A DNA stretch of 64,000 nt from an uncultured Bacilli bacterium. Lineage in GTDB: Bacteria; Bacillota_I; Bacilli_A; RF39; UBA660. The stretch is from positions 27,930 to 91,929 of the forward strand of contig CAKOLN010000004.1 in assembly GCA_934096075.1 (NCBI GenBank), given 5' to 3'. The translations under genes and the position numbers were made by a program. Positions 63,864-64,000 of the stretch are shown here, piece by piece. Position 1 is the stretch's first letter, and every line of letters starts with the position of its first letter. Below the pieces are notes generated by a model. That model worked only from the letters and a program-made list of their open reading frames with translations. It did not search any database and was not told where the DNA came from.

Positions 63864-64000
63864 GAAATGATTATAACACAAAGACTCGTATTTGTGAAGA
63901 AAATTTTTTATTAAACTTTTGTTCTTTTATTCTAAAATGAAAGTGGAATTATTTTAAAGGAGAGGTTTACAGATGAAATAAAAAAATTTACACTTAAAAA

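Noticed and set aside
1..64000. Mollicute genetic code (TGA as tryptophan), suggested by the very low GC content
   Set aside because: TGA serves as a stop in several coupled genes (for example the ATGA overlaps at 24034-24037 and 56767-56770), and tRNA-Trp has a CCA anticodon.

Overview
The window reads as a piece of chromosome from an endospore-forming, very AT-rich Bacillota (Firmicutes) bacterium, probably an uncultured gut-type lineage of Bacilli or Clostridia. The evidence is the sporulation set (spoIIAA, sigF, spoVAC/AD/AE, CotF- and CotD-like coat proteins, YjcZ-like micro-proteins, a BclA-like surface protein), strong GGAGG-type ribosome binding sites, T-box leaders, a CIRCE element, RNase J and RNase Y. 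TGA is used as a stop (several ATGA gene overlaps), so the code is standard. I cannot name the genus.

Layout. 1-3.1 kb: a cut-off gene that may be ABC-F, small hypotheticals, tRNA-Trp, a candidate small RNA, rubrerythrin and a two-gene coat operon. 3.2-8.8 kb: a CIRCE-controlled hsp20, then a long minus-strand block spoIIAA-sigF-spoVAC-spoVAD-spoVAE-(membrane protein)-scpA-scpB. This block lacks spoIIAB, and its SpoIIAA lacks the phosphorylatable serine. 8.8-18.4 kb: cell-surface and wall genes (signal-peptide proteins, a BclA-like protein, dacF, a VanY-type peptidase), a zinc dehydrogenase, an amidoligase-type protein and an XRE-pdp fusion; dacF and pdp beside spoIIA echo the Bacillus gene order. 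18.5-27 kb: ssb, cysteine desulfurase, HIT protein, YjcZ-like peptides, PrsA foldase, recX, an orphan antitoxin, rpoZ and a Cas4-like/DEDD nuclease fusion (DUF2779). 27-30 kb: a DUF4358-MBOAT-DHHW surface acylation cluster.

30-33.1 kb holds the most striking element: about 560 nt of strongly promoted, relatively GC-rich non-coding sequence directly upstream of an OapA-like membrane protein with a DxxxD motif. This is the arrangement of OLE RNA, a large and rare noncoding ribonucleoprotein RNA; a UvrD-type helicase follows. 33-42 kb: CotD-like coat protein, higBA toxin-antitoxin, SRP genes (ffh, ylxM, ftsY) and rnj. 41-50 kb: a large surface protein with a riboswitch-like attenuated leader, a Y-family polymerase/YolD pair, rny, an Ogg-type glycosylase and an LtaS-like enzyme. 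50-64 kb: an aminoacyl-tRNA synthetase region (tyrS, thrS, proS, trpS, valS), with T-box leaders before tyrS, thrS and valS, a Rel-like protein whose synthetase centre looks dead, and a free-standing 37-codon ORF with its own promoter and terminator. ValRS is of archaeal type, and just downstream lies what looks like the decayed C-terminus of a bacterial-type ValRS.
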